From assembly GCA_937959265.1 (NCBI GenBank), contig CALGMA010000019.1:207481-271480 (forward strand): a stretch of 64,000 nucleotides of DNA, given 5' to 3'. Position numbers and translations under genes: made by a program. Under the pieces are notes generated by a model. That model did not search any database. It worked only from the letters and a program-made list of their open reading frames with translations, and had not been told where the DNA came from. Below, one piece after another: positions 34,117 through 42,803 of this stretch (positions are counted from its first letter, which is position 1; each line of letters opens with the position of its first letter). This DNA comes from an uncultured Anaerolineae bacterium. Its GTDB lineage: Bacteria > Chloroflexota > Anaerolineae > J036 > Brachytrichaceae.

Positions 34117-35808
34117 ATGCTCAAATCGCACAGGCCTAATTCGTACGCTTCGACGACGCAGCGGCGGAATCACCTCGTCCGGCCCTCGGTCGTCTTTCAT
34201 CCCAATTTGTTCGATGGGATCAATTTGATCGCCGACGCGGTGAAGCCGACGCTCGGACCATTGCCGCGCTTCGTCGGCGTCGAAGGCACGGCGCGCGACC
34301 GGCCGCCGGAGTTGCTGAATGACGCTGCAACCATCGCCCGCCGCATTGTCCAGATCGCCGATCCCACAGCGGACGTAGGTGCGATGATGATGCGTCACGC
34401 GCTCTGGCGTATGCATGAAACCTGTGGCGACGGCTCGGCGACCATGGCGACCATTGCTCAGGCGTTGGTGCAGCAGGCGATAAAAGCCATTGCCGCCGGC
34501 GCGCATCCGGCCCTGCTGCGCAAGGGCATCGAGTTAGGCATGTCCCAAGCGTCCATGGCTCTGCGCGCCGGCGCAGTGCGCCCGACCAGCGGGCGACGCA
34601 GCCATGAATTGCTGGTTCCCCTGGCCAGATCCGTATGCCACGACGCGGAGCTGCGCGATGTGCTGGTGGAGATCGTGGATATCCTCGGTGCCGACGGCGC
34701 AATTCACGTGGTCAACAACGATGCGCGCCGCGTGGATCGCGAGTACATTGAAGGGGCCATGTGGGACTCGCCCTGGTTGACGACCGGTTTCGCGACCGAC
34801 GCCGCACAATCCGTCGCCCGTATCTCTGATGCCGCCGTGATCCTACTCGACGGCAAGCTCGATTCGGCTGTGAACGTGCTGGAGGGGCTCAAGCGCCTCT
34901 ACAGTTTCGGTCACCGCAGCTTGCTCATCATCGCCGGCGACCTGAGTGATGAGGCGAAAGCAGTGCTGATCCAGGCCAAGCTGAGTGGTGTGATGAGTAT
35001 CCTGCCGGTCAAAGCGCCGGGCTTCGACGCCAAGCGCGCCGTGGCGTTGCAAGACCTGGCCGTGCTCACCAGCGCGCGCGTCCTGTTCGGTGATGCCGCG
35101 GCTTTCGCTCGGGTTACCCCTGAGGACGTGGGCAGCGTGCGCCGCGCCTGGGCGACGGCGCGCCAGTTCGGGATCATCGGCGGCAAGCGCGACCCGGTTG
35201 CGTTGCGAAGCAGCATTGCTTCGGTGCGCCGAAAGATTGACGAGACGGCGAACCTCGAAGAGATCGCCGAACTGCGTATGCGTCTGGGACGGCTGTGTGG
35301 CGGGCTGGCGATCGTGCGGGTCGGCGGGACGACCAGCAAGATTCAGGAAAGCCGCCGGGACGAGGCGGTGCGCTTGTCGCGGATGTTGCAACTGGCGGTT
35401 GGGCGCGGCTACGTGGCCGGCGGCGGCGCGGCGCTGTTCAAAGTTGCCCAGTCTCTATTGAGCGACCCGGCGCGTAGCGATGATCGCGAGCATGACGATG
35501 TGGCATTCGGCGTGCGCTGCCTGGTGCGCGCGCTCGAATCGCCGCTGATGACGATCGCTGCAAACGCCGGCTTCGATCCCTCTGAGGTCGCCGGCCAAGT
35601 GCGCGCGGCGCTGCGCGCGGATCCGCAGGTATGCTATGGGTTCGATGTGCGCAACGGCAGCGTAGGCGACATGTTGGCCGCCGGCATCGTGGACTCGGCG
35701 GAGGTAATCGAGCGGGCCGTGCGCGTGGCCGGCAGCCTGGCCGCGACTGCCATCACGACCGATGCCGTCGTGCACCACCGCAAGCCGGCGCTGGCGACGA
35801 ATCCTTGA
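34117..35808 (+). CDS. Divergent GroEL/Cpn60 paralogue, probably ATPase-defective
   Basis: A 563-residue chaperonin-family protein. It keeps the equatorial start (LIADAVKPTLGP), an Asp matching GroEL Asp52 (LLNDAATIA), an apical segment (PVKAPGFDAKRAVALQDLAVLT), YVAGGGAAL, and the C-terminal SLAATAITTDAVV. The ATP motif GDGTTTA is changed to GDGSATM. In an ungapped alignment anchored on AGGG, the position of catalytic Asp398 is Arg (RRDEAVRLSRML). The Gly-Met tail is absent. No groES is near, so this is unlikely to be the housekeeping chaperonin. It may hold or oligomerise with another subunit. Confidence 0.85.
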   Translation: MLKSHRPNSYASTTQRRNHLVRPSVVFHPNLFDGINLIADAVKPTLGPLPRFVGVEGTARDRPPELLNDAATIARRIVQIADPTADVGAMMMRHALWRMHETCGDGSATMATIAQALVQQAIKAIAAGAHPALLRKGIELGMSQASMALRAGAVRPTSGRRSHELLVPLARSVCHDAELRDVLVEIVDILGADGAIHVVNNDARRVDREYIEGAMWDSPWLTTGFATDAAQSVARISDAAVILLDGKLDSAVNVLEGLKRLYSFGHRSLLIIAGDLSDEAKAVLIQAKLSGVMSILPVKAPGFDAKRAVALQDLAVLTSARVLFGDAAAFARVTPEDVGSVRRAWATARQFGIIGGKRDPVALRSSIASVRRKIDETANLEEIAELRMRLGRLCGGLAIVRVGGTTSKIQESRRDEAVRLSRMLQLAVGRGYVAGGGAALFKVAQSLLSDPARSDDREHDDVAFGVRCLVRALESPLMTIAANAGFDPSEVAGQVRAALRADPQVCYGFDVRNGSVGDMLAAGIVDSAEVIERAVRVAGSLAATAITTDAVVHHRKPALATNP

Positions 35809-35846
35809 GTTGGTCGTGTGTCTTTCATTTGCGTGTTACGTGATGC

Positions 35847-35898
35847 GCAACCTGCAACCTGCAACTTGCTACTTGTAACTTGCTACCTGTAAACCTGT
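35847..35898. repeat. Heptamer tandem repeat (GCAACYT type)
   Basis: Seven consecutive units in 7-nt phase: GCAACCT, GCAACCT, GCAACTT, GCTACTT, GTAACTT, GCTACCT and GTAAACCT (one 8-nt). It fills the gap between the GroEL paralogue and the phosphodiesterase gene. Only one orientation is present, unlike the arrays at 26336 and 57261. It contains no open frame with meaning. Confidence 0.6.
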
Positions 35899-35908
35899 CA
35901 TTCTTCCC

Positions 35909-36694
35909 ATGCCAGCCTATCTCTTCATGCTCGACGGCGTGCGACCGGATGCCATCGCTGCCGCACGTTGCTCGACGTTGAACGCACTCATGGCGCGCGG
36001 TGTGTATACCATGCGCGCGCGCAGCGTCATGCCTTCGATCACGCTGCCGTGTCACACATCCATCTTCCATAGCGCGCCGCCGGAACGACATGGCATCACA
36101 ACGAACGTGTGGATGCCCATGGCGCGCCCATTGCCCGGCCTGGTGGATCTGGCCAAACAGCAACTGGGATTGCGCTGTGCGTCCTTCTACAACTGGGAGG
36201 AGCTGCGCGACTTGAGCCGGCCGGGCAGCCTGTCGTATGCCTTCTACGTGGATGCCAGCTACCTCGAACACGGGGACGACCTGGTGGCCGAAGCGGCGGC
36301 ACGCACCATTGCGCGCGAGGCATTCGATTTTGCATTTATCTACTTTGGCACCGTGGACACCGCCGGTCATGCCTACGGATGGATGTCTTCGGAGTACTTG
36401 GCGCAACTCGAGCGTGTAGACCAACAACTGGCCAAGGTGTTAGATGCGCTGCCGGCCGATGCTGCGCTCATTGTCCAGAGCGACCACGGTGGCCATGAGC
36501 GCACACACGGCACCGACGCGCCGGAGGACATGACGATTCCGTGGATCGCTGTTGGGCCGAAGATCAAAGCCGGCTATGCCATTCAGTCATCGGTCAGCCT
36601 GCTGGACACAGCGCCTGTCTTGGCGCGCTTGCTCGACGTCAAGGCACACGCCCAGTGGGAAGGCCGGGTGATAGAAGAAATTTTCGACGGGTGA
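35909..36694 (+). CDS. Type I phosphodiesterase/nucleotide pyrophosphatase (alkaline phosphatase superfamily)
   Basis: A 261-residue enzyme. The first metal Asp is in YLFMLDGVRPDAI, the nucleophile Thr in SITLPCHTSIFH, and further ligands in TVDTAGHAYG and QSDHGGHERTHG. It has no signal peptide, so it is probably cytoplasmic, and it is shorter than typical secreted NPPs. It would hydrolyse a phosphodiester or phosphonate. The next gene starts within its stop codon (4-nt overlap), which suggests translational coupling to a signalling protein. Confidence 0.87.
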   Translation: MPAYLFMLDGVRPDAIAAARCSTLNALMARGVYTMRARSVMPSITLPCHTSIFHSAPPERHGITTNVWMPMARPLPGLVDLAKQQLGLRCASFYNWEELRDLSRPGSLSYAFYVDASYLEHGDDLVAEAAARTIAREAFDFAFIYFGTVDTAGHAYGWMSSEYLAQLERVDQQLAKVLDALPADAALIVQSDHGGHERTHGTDAPEDMTIPWIAVGPKIKAGYAIQSSVSLLDTAPVLARLLDVKAHAQWEGRVIEEIFDG

Positions 36695-37878
36695 GCGCTT
36701 CGACGCCGATCTCCTATGCGCAGTTTGCGGACTGGGTGCAGGATGCTTTGAATCACCTGTATGACTTGCCGCGCCTTCAGAATCATCCGTTGGCCGGGTT
36801 GCTGGCCGGACAGGCAACCACCCGCGTTCAGCGCGGCCAGAACCTGCGTCGTCTGCTAATCAACGCCATCTTGTCCATGTCGCCGGAGCCCGGCACACCT
36901 GCGCAGTCACCCGATTGGCGTGCCTACCGTATCCTCGAGCTTCACTTCATCGAGGGCCAAACGCCGGGACAGGTGATGCAGGCGCTGGGGCTAGGTCGCA
37001 CGTTGTATTTCAAAGAGAAGGCGCGCATGGTCGAAGCACTAACGCAGATGCTATGGGAGCGACGGGCTGAGCTGTTCACACTCGACGAAGCTCGAGCCGA
37101 AATGCCTGCCCGCGACAGTGTCGAAGAGCTGGCTTCGATCCAGGCGCGAATCGAACCGTTGAACCTCGGTCAGGTGCTGGATGAGTTATGCGCGATGATG
37201 CTGCCGCTGGCACAAGCCAAAGGACGCACGTTGTTCTGCGCTCCCGATGCCGGTGTATATGTGCAGGCAGATCGCGTCTTGCTCCGGCAGGCAATTTTGG
37301 ACGTAGTGGGTCATATGCTCGAAGTGTCCGATGCGCCCGTGCTGGCATTGGCGGGGTTCGCCGACGCTCGGTCGCGCGGCGTGCGCATCTCGCTGCAGCC
37401 CACACATGCGGCAGTGCCGGAATCGACGTGGGCGCTAGCAGCGCAGTTGATGCGCTTGATGGGCGGCGAGGTCGTCGCTCGGCCGGGCGAAATCCGTCTG
37501 CGTTGGCCTGCCAAGGGCGCTTCGATCAAAACGCTGCTGGTGATAGACGACAATGCCGGCCTGATCCAGCTCTTTCGCCGTTACCTCACCGGGCACGCTT
37601 GGCAGGTGATCAGCGCAGGCAATTTGGCTGAAGCGCTGGCTGTAGCCGCCGAATCTACGCCGGACGCTGTAGTCCTTGATGTGATGCTGCCTGGACAGGA
37701 TGGCTGGGAAGCGCTGCGCACGCTCAAATCTCACGCGCACACCCGCCACGTGCCGGTGATCATTTGCTCGGTCATATACCAGCCAGAACTGGCGGCGCAA
37801 TTGGGTGCAGTGGGCTATTTGAAGAAACCGGTGACGCAGGCGCAGTTGTTGCAGGCGCTGGCGTCTTTGGCGTCGTAG
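36691..37878 (+). CDS. Response regulator with HTH-like and degenerate kinase-like regions
   Basis: A 395-residue protein from GTG 36691. Residues 1-120 hold an all-helical region with an HTH-like part (GQTPGQVMQALGLGRTLYFKEKARMVEAL). Residues 150-270 recall a HATPase domain (LLRQAILDVVGHMLEVS, then RISLQPT and a MGGEV segment), but the Asn of the N box and the Gly-rich lid are missing. A true receiver ends the protein (LLVIDDNAGLIQLF, Asp in AVVLDVMLPGQDG, Lys in YLKKPVTQ). It overlaps the phosphodiesterase gene by 4 nt and the hybrid kinase 3' end by 107 nt. Similar module orders occur in Chloroflexota regulators. Confidence 0.83.
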   Translation: MSASTPISYAQFADWVQDALNHLYDLPRLQNHPLAGLLAGQATTRVQRGQNLRRLLINAILSMSPEPGTPAQSPDWRAYRILELHFIEGQTPGQVMQALGLGRTLYFKEKARMVEALTQMLWERRAELFTLDEARAEMPARDSVEELASIQARIEPLNLGQVLDELCAMMLPLAQAKGRTLFCAPDAGVYVQADRVLLRQAILDVVGHMLEVSDAPVLALAGFADARSRGVRISLQPTHAAVPESTWALAAQLMRLMGGEVVARPGEIRLRWPAKGASIKTLLVIDDNAGLIQLFRRYLTGHAWQVISAGNLAEALAVAAESTPDAVVLDVMLPGQDGWEALRTLKSHAHTRHVPVIICSVIYQPELAAQLGAVGYLKKPVTQAQLLQALASLAS

Positions 37879-40063
37879 GCGCATCCAGCCTTTCCCACCC
37901 CGGCGCGAGGGCGCGCAGCGCCGCCTCGATAGCACGAGTCAACTCGCCTAGGTGGAAACCGGCATCACGGTAGATGGTCAACGCGCCAGACAACGGGAGG
38001 CGCGCGTGGTCTTCCGCATGGCCAGAGATGACGATGACCGGGATGGCTGCCCGGCCACACTGGGCCACGTGCTGCAACACCTGCATCCCGTCCATGTCCG
38101 GCATGACCAGGTCGAGTAGCATCAGGTCCACAGGATGTTGTTCCAGTTGCGACAGCGCCTCGGTGCCGGTGTACGCCGCAATGACCGTCTGCACATCGGC
38201 TTGCGCGCGCAACATCCGTTGCAGCAGCCGCACCATCTTCGGGTCGTCATCCACGATCAGTGCGGTGCGAGGCACAGCCGGCAGCCGCGCCAGCGCTTGG
38301 CTGAGGTCCTGGCGCAAGATCGGCTTGGCCAGGAAGTCGTGGACGCCCAGGGCCAGCGCAATCTCTCGCTGGTTGGGCAGTGGGCACCGCACGACGATCG
38401 TCTCCGGGGGCACCTGTGGCACCGGCGCATCGCCATTTGCGATCAACGCAATCGCCTTGACTTCGGCAGCCAACTTCGCGCCTGCTTCTGGGCCGCTCGC
38501 GTGCAGGACACGATAGTCGCCGAGATGGCGCTGAATCGCGTCACTCACTCGTGGGTCTTCGTTTGCCACGATGATCAGCCGCTCGGTATGGCCTAGGGGG
38601 ACGTGCGGGCGGTAACGCGACGGCTGAGTCGCGGCAGTGGGCATCTGGGCGCATGGCAACGTGAACCAGAACGTGCTGCCTTGGTTCACCGTGCTGATCA
38701 CGCCCATCGTCCCGCCGTGCAATTCGACGAACTGCCGGCTGATGGGCAAGCCGAGGCCAGCGCCGCCATGCCACGTCGAGGCGGGTTGTTCTGCGGTGTG
38801 GAAGGCCTCGAAGATCTTCGGCAAGTCGCACTCGGCGATGCCGCGCCCGGTATCGCTCACTGCGATTCGGATCATGTCGTCGGGCTTCTGTCCGTCCTCG
38901 CCTGCCATCCTGCACTGGATCGTAATCTGACCGCGATCGGTGAAGCGCGCAGCGTTCACTAGCAGGTTGAGGATTACCTGACGAATGCGCAGCCGATCGA
39001 CCCACACCGGCGGCAAGTTCGGTGCAATATCCAGACGCAGTTGTAGGCCCTTCAGATTTACGTAGTCGCGGATGGTGTTCGCAGCTTCCTCGATCAGCGC
39101 GGCTAGGTCGGTTTGTTCACGGACCAGCGACAGCTTACCGGCCTCGATGCGCGACATGTCGAGGATGTCGTCCACCAGCGCCAGCAGGTGTTGAGCGGCT
39201 TGATAGATGGCGCTCAGGTCGGAGCGATAGGCGCTGGGCAACACGACGCCCTCATAGCTCTCCGGCGCGGTCAGCATCACTTCGCTGAACCCGACGATCA
39301 GGTTCAACGGCGTGCGCAACTCGTGGCTGATGTTGGCGATAAACTCGGTCTTGGCCCGTTCGGCGTCCTCGGCCTGCTTGCGAGCGGCGACCAAGGCGGT
39401 GTTGGCGCGTTCCAGCCGATAGTAGGCCTGATCCAGGCTCTTCACCATATCGGCCAGCTGGGCACGGTGACGCTGCGTTTCTTTCAACGCGTCGCGCGCT
39501 TCCATGAAGTGCCTGAGCGACCATTCGGTGGTCGTGGTCAGCGCCGAAGATGACGCCCAGCCGATTAGCGCACCCATTCCCCCGCTTAGGATGGCAATCC
39601 ACTGTTGCGTGGTCGAAAGCGCCGGCATGCCCGGCCAGTGCGCCGTCCCAGCTACCAGCCCCGCCGTCAGCACGCCGGCAGGCAGAGCCGCGGGCGCGCC
39701 GATCATCACCACGGCAAGCAGGGGCAAGAAGGCGTAGAGGAACGCCGCGTCCCCGTCCTGGAACACGTAGAGCGCCACGGTGACGCTGGCAGCCACCCCC
39801 ACCAGCCAGATCACACTCGACGCCAGCATGCGCCGTCGCGAGAGCCACAGGGCCAAACCGCTGGCCGGCAAGATACAAAATGCAACGAACCACAGCGCGC
39901 CGCCGAATCGCTCCGGCCAGACCTGGGTAGCCACCACGTGCCAGGCGCAATAGGCCAACATCACGGCCAGAATGAGCAGGCGCGTGGTGCTCAGGAACAG
40001 GTCTTCGGCCGACGTCTCGAACTCCGGGTCTTTACGTCGTGCCACGGTCAGCAAGTACCACAT
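37772..40063 (-). CDS. Membrane-bound hybrid sensor histidine kinase
   Basis: A 763-residue hybrid kinase. The N-terminal third has six or seven membrane helices (about 27-180). A coiled region then leads to HisKA with His in FIANISHELRTPLNLIVGFSE and HATPase_c (NLLVNAARFTDRG, DTGRGIAECDLPKIF, GLGLPISRQFVELHGG). Two receivers follow; the first is degenerate (IVANEDPRVSDAI), the second has the usual Asp (LMLLDLVMPDMDG). The last 40 residues are Pro/Thr-rich and lie antisense to the convergent receiver gene. A ribosome site (GAGGTGA) precedes ATG 40063, and three 11-bp repeats resembling a PHO box lie just upstream. Confidence 0.9.
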   Translation of the reverse strand: MWYLLTVARRKDPEFETSAEDLFLSTTRLLILAVMLAYCAWHVVATQVWPERFGGALWFVAFCILPASGLALWLSRRRMLASSVIWLVGVAASVTVALYVFQDGDAAFLYAFLPLLAVVMIGAPAALPAGVLTAGLVAGTAHWPGMPALSTTQQWIAILSGGMGALIGWASSSALTTTTEWSLRHFMEARDALKETQRHRAQLADMVKSLDQAYYRLERANTALVAARKQAEDAERAKTEFIANISHELRTPLNLIVGFSEVMLTAPESYEGVVLPSAYRSDLSAIYQAAQHLLALVDDILDMSRIEAGKLSLVREQTDLAALIEEAANTIRDYVNLKGLQLRLDIAPNLPPVWVDRLRIRQVILNLLVNAARFTDRGQITIQCRMAGEDGQKPDDMIRIAVSDTGRGIAECDLPKIFEAFHTAEQPASTWHGGAGLGLPISRQFVELHGGTMGVISTVNQGSTFWFTLPCAQMPTAATQPSRYRPHVPLGHTERLIIVANEDPRVSDAIQRHLGDYRVLHASGPEAGAKLAAEVKAIALIANGDAPVPQVPPETIVVRCPLPNQREIALALGVHDFLAKPILRQDLSQALARLPAVPRTALIVDDDPKMVRLLQRMLRAQADVQTVIAAYTGTEALSQLEQHPVDLMLLDLVMPDMDGMQVLQHVAQCGRAAIPVIVISGHAEDHARLPLSGALTIYRDAGFHLGELTRAIEAALRALAPGWERLDAPTTPKTPAPATTAPASPVSSNSPLHPIAPPVLAGI

Positions 40064-40076
40064 AGGTCACCTCAAG

Positions 40077-40109
40077 GTGAACGATTTGTGAACACATTGT
40101 GAACTGGAA
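40077..40109 (-). promoter_or_regulatory. Three 11-bp direct repeats, PHO-box-like operator
   Basis: On the minus strand the units read GTTCAC plus 5 nt, three times in exact 11-nt phase (plus-strand GTGAAC at 40077, 40088 and 40099). Eleven-nt direct repeats of GTTCAC are the form of the PHO box bound by PhoP in Streptomyces and of OmpR/PhoB-family sites in general. They end 14 nt before the hybrid kinase start and lie about 240 nt before the importer gene. Which gene they control is inference. Confidence 0.55.
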
Positions 40110-40342
40110 CGATTGCAGCGACCGGCAGGATTGTGCTATCACTTCTCTACTGCTGGCAGGTTTGATGCGCATTTTGTCCTCGTCGCCGCCGCTTCGCAAT
40201 CGTCGTTGTGCCAGCGTCATCCCTGCCAGGGAAACGATACGCGGAAGCGCCGCCAAACCGTCATCGAGCGCATCGCGATGACCGCAATGAGATCGGCCAT
40301 CGCTCTGCCGAACCCAAGCGTAACAAAAAGGAGGTAGATCCG

Positions 40343-41740
40343 ATGTTCGAACGAACTCAACCCATATCCCGGCGACGTTTCTTGAAAGCCGCAGCTTTCG
40401 GCGTAACCGGTGCGCTGGCAGCTTGCGCTGCGCCCGCTGCTGCGCCGCCAGCGCAGCCCATTCAACCGGGGGCGCCGGCGGAGGCGCCTGCGGCCACCGA
40501 CGGTGAGCTGAAGGGCGAGCTGATCTTCTGGGGCCATGCCGATCACCCGATCTATGATGCTGGCCAGGCCTTCATGAAGAAGCACCCCGGCGTCACGTTC
40601 ACTCAGGTCGAGATCACCGACGAGCGCACCACCAAAGTCGAAGCGGCGCTGGCTGCCGGCGAGGGCGCGCCCGACCTGAACTGGCTGGAGGCGAACGAGG
40701 TGCAGCTCTATGGCCGGCGCGGCGTGCTGCTCGATGTAACCGATGTGGTCAAGCAGTATGAGAAGGACCTCGTGCCTGCCAAACTGGCCGAAGCGCGCGT
40801 GAGCGGCCGTTACTACGGCATGCCCGGTGACATCACGCCCAACACGCTGTGGGTGCGACCGGATATCCTGGCGCAAGCCGGTGTGCCGATGTTCGAGAAA
40901 GATGTCAATTATGAAGACTTCCTCACCGCGTCCAAGACGGTGAAGGAAAGAGCTGATTCCAGCTTATATGTCTTCGGCGCGGACGGCGGCGGCCAAAGCA
41001 GTCTGATGTTCCAGTGCCCATTCTATGCGCTGGGTGGCAACGTTTCGGATGAGAGCGGCGAAGAAATCCTCTTCGACCAAGGCGACGCTGCTGTGCGCGC
41101 GGTGGAATACGCCAAGATGGCGTGGGATGCCGGCGCAGGCCTGGATGCCGGCTGGTTCTCGCCGCCGTATTGGGCCGCGATCAAAGAAGGCAAGCTTGGC
41201 GGCACCTATTCGCCGCCATGGATGCGCGGCTTCTTCGAGACCGAGGTGAAGACGCCGGAGACCGGTCAGGGCAAGTGGAAGAGCGTGCTCCTGCCGATCT
41301 ATTCAGGCGGCGAAAAGCATCGCACCAACGTATGGGGTGGCGCGACGTTGTGCTCCTATACCCAGACCAAGGTGCCCGACCTGGTGAAGAAGTTCATGGA
41401 GTTCACCTTCGCTACAATGGAGGGCGCACAGGTCACGGCTGACTGGGGCATCGTCCCGCCCTATCTGCCCTGGTTGACGACCAAGTTGAAGGACGTTAAG
41501 CAGACGCTGTTTAGCGATCAAACCTGGACCGACACGTTGAACGAAGCGCTTACGCTGATGCGCGAGGATTACTATCGCACGCCGGCCTATGGTTTGTCTG
41601 GCATCGCTGGTGGCGGGCCGCTCTACGATAAGTACTTCATCCCCATGATGAAGGGCGAACTCGACATCAAGGCGGGCGTGAAGCAATGGGCGGATGACCT
41701 GCGCACCGAGAACAAGAAGCTGCTGGAAAGCCTGAAGTAA
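40343..41740 (+). CDS. ABC importer solute-binding lipoprotein (family 1, UgpB/MalE-like)
   Basis: A 465-residue binding protein. ATG 40343 follows a strong ribosome site (AAAGGAGGT). The N-terminus has a twin-arginine motif (SRRRFLKAAAFG) and a lipobox (ALAAC), so it is probably exported folded by Tat and lipid-anchored. The mature part (LIFWGHADHPIYDAG, FTQVEITDERTTKVEAAL, APDLNWLEANEVQ) is that of carbohydrate or glycerol-3-phosphate binding proteins. Two permease genes follow. The intergenic hairpin at 41768-41800 separates it from them. No ATPase gene is in the cluster. Confidence 0.92.
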   Translation: MFERTQPISRRRFLKAAAFGVTGALAACAAPAAAPPAQPIQPGAPAEAPAATDGELKGELIFWGHADHPIYDAGQAFMKKHPGVTFTQVEITDERTTKVEAALAAGEGAPDLNWLEANEVQLYGRRGVLLDVTDVVKQYEKDLVPAKLAEARVSGRYYGMPGDITPNTLWVRPDILAQAGVPMFEKDVNYEDFLTASKTVKERADSSLYVFGADGGGQSSLMFQCPFYALGGNVSDESGEEILFDQGDAAVRAVEYAKMAWDAGAGLDAGWFSPPYWAAIKEGKLGGTYSPPWMRGFFETEVKTPETGQGKWKSVLLPIYSGGEKHRTNVWGGATLCSYTQTKVPDLVKKFMEFTFATMEGAQVTADWGIVPPYLPWLTTKLKDVKQTLFSDQTWTDTLNEALTLMREDYYRTPAYGLSGIAGGGPLYDKYFIPMMKGELDIKAGVKQWADDLRTENKKLLESLK

Positions 41741-41767
41741 GTGGTAGTGCCGTCAGGCGCGTCAGCC

Positions 41768-41800
41768 AGACACCAGGTTTCTATGAGAAACCTGGTGTCT
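41768..41800 (+). repeat. Perfect 15-bp palindrome between binding protein and permease genes
   Basis: AGACACCAGGTTTCT, a 3-nt loop (ATG) and its perfect complement. It starts 27 nt after the binding-protein stop. There is no T-run. In malE-malF of enteric bacteria a REP hairpin at the same place protects the binding-protein mRNA; this one could act alike. Confidence 0.65.
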
Positions 41801-41834
41801 CAGGTGGGCGAGTGTCTGACGCAGATTAGGAGCG

Positions 41835-42797
41835 ATGGCGCAGGCGATCGGAACGACAAGCGTGGTTCCACAGGCGACGCGCAGCACAAAGTGGCGCGCG
41901 TTGCTCAAGGAAATGTGGAAGCATCGGGTGGACTATCTGTTCATCTCTCCGTTCTTCATCGTCTTCCTGGTGTTTGGCGTCTACCCGACGGTATGGGGAC
42001 TGCGACTCAGCCTGTCGCGCTGGCCGGGCGGCCAAAAGCCGATGGAGTGGGTCGGCTTGAACAACTACATCGGCCTGCTCACCAGCGATCCGCTGCTTGG
42101 CAAAGCCTTTGTGAACACGATGATGCTGCTGGGCTGGATTTTGCCAACCGGTCTGGCGTTTGCTCTCGTCGTTGCAGTAATGCTGAACGCACGCCGGCTG
42201 CGCGGCCGCGGCATCTTTCGCACTATCTACTTCCTGCCCTTCGTCACTTCCGGCGTTATCGTCGCCATCGTGTTCTCGCAGTTCCTGGACAAGAACTACG
42301 GCTGGGTGAACTTGCTGCTGAGCAAGGTTGGCATCCCACCGGTGCCGTGGTTGACCGAAGCGATCCCTGCCCAGATTTCGGTAACGCTGCTATTGCACTG
42401 GATGGGCAGCGGCACCAACATCCTGATCTTCCTGGGCGCACTGCAGGCGATTGATCGTGAGCTTTACGAGGCCGCCGAGATTGATGGCGCAAATCCCGTG
42501 CAGAGCTTCTTCCGCATCACCGTGCCCATGTTGCGACCGGTGCTGCTGTTTATGATCATCACCGCCACCATCGGCTTGATCAACCTGTACGCCCAGGTGA
42601 AGCTGCTGACGAACGGCGGCCCGCAGAATAACACCTACACGATGTTCATGCGCATGATGGATCTGATCGCCGGCAACCGCTTCGGCGAAGGAGCGGCGCT
42701 CGGTTTCATCATGGGCGCCGTGATCTTGGTGATCACTTTTATCCAGCTCCGCTTGCTGCGCAGTTGGTGGACCGTGGAAGGCGACCTCAAAGGGTGA
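41835..42797 (+). CDS. ABC importer permease, MalF/UgpA type
   Basis: A 320-residue permease with six membrane helices. The N-terminal helix begins DYLFISPFFIVFLVFGVYPT. The EAA loop that contacts the ATPase is YEAAEIDGANPVQSFFRITVPMLRP. It pairs with the next permease, 6 nt downstream. The residues before RVDYLF are not conserved. Confidence 0.93.
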   Translation: MAQAIGTTSVVPQATRSTKWRALLKEMWKHRVDYLFISPFFIVFLVFGVYPTVWGLRLSLSRWPGGQKPMEWVGLNNYIGLLTSDPLLGKAFVNTMMLLGWILPTGLAFALVVAVMLNARRLRGRGIFRTIYFLPFVTSGVIVAIVFSQFLDKNYGWVNLLLSKVGIPPVPWLTEAIPAQISVTLLLHWMGSGTNILIFLGALQAIDRELYEAAEIDGANPVQSFFRITVPMLRPVLLFMIITATIGLINLYAQVKLLTNGGPQNNTYTMFMRMMDLIAGNRFGEGAALGFIMGAVILVITFIQLRLLRSWWTVEGDLKG

Positions 42798-42803
42798 TTT
42801 CGG

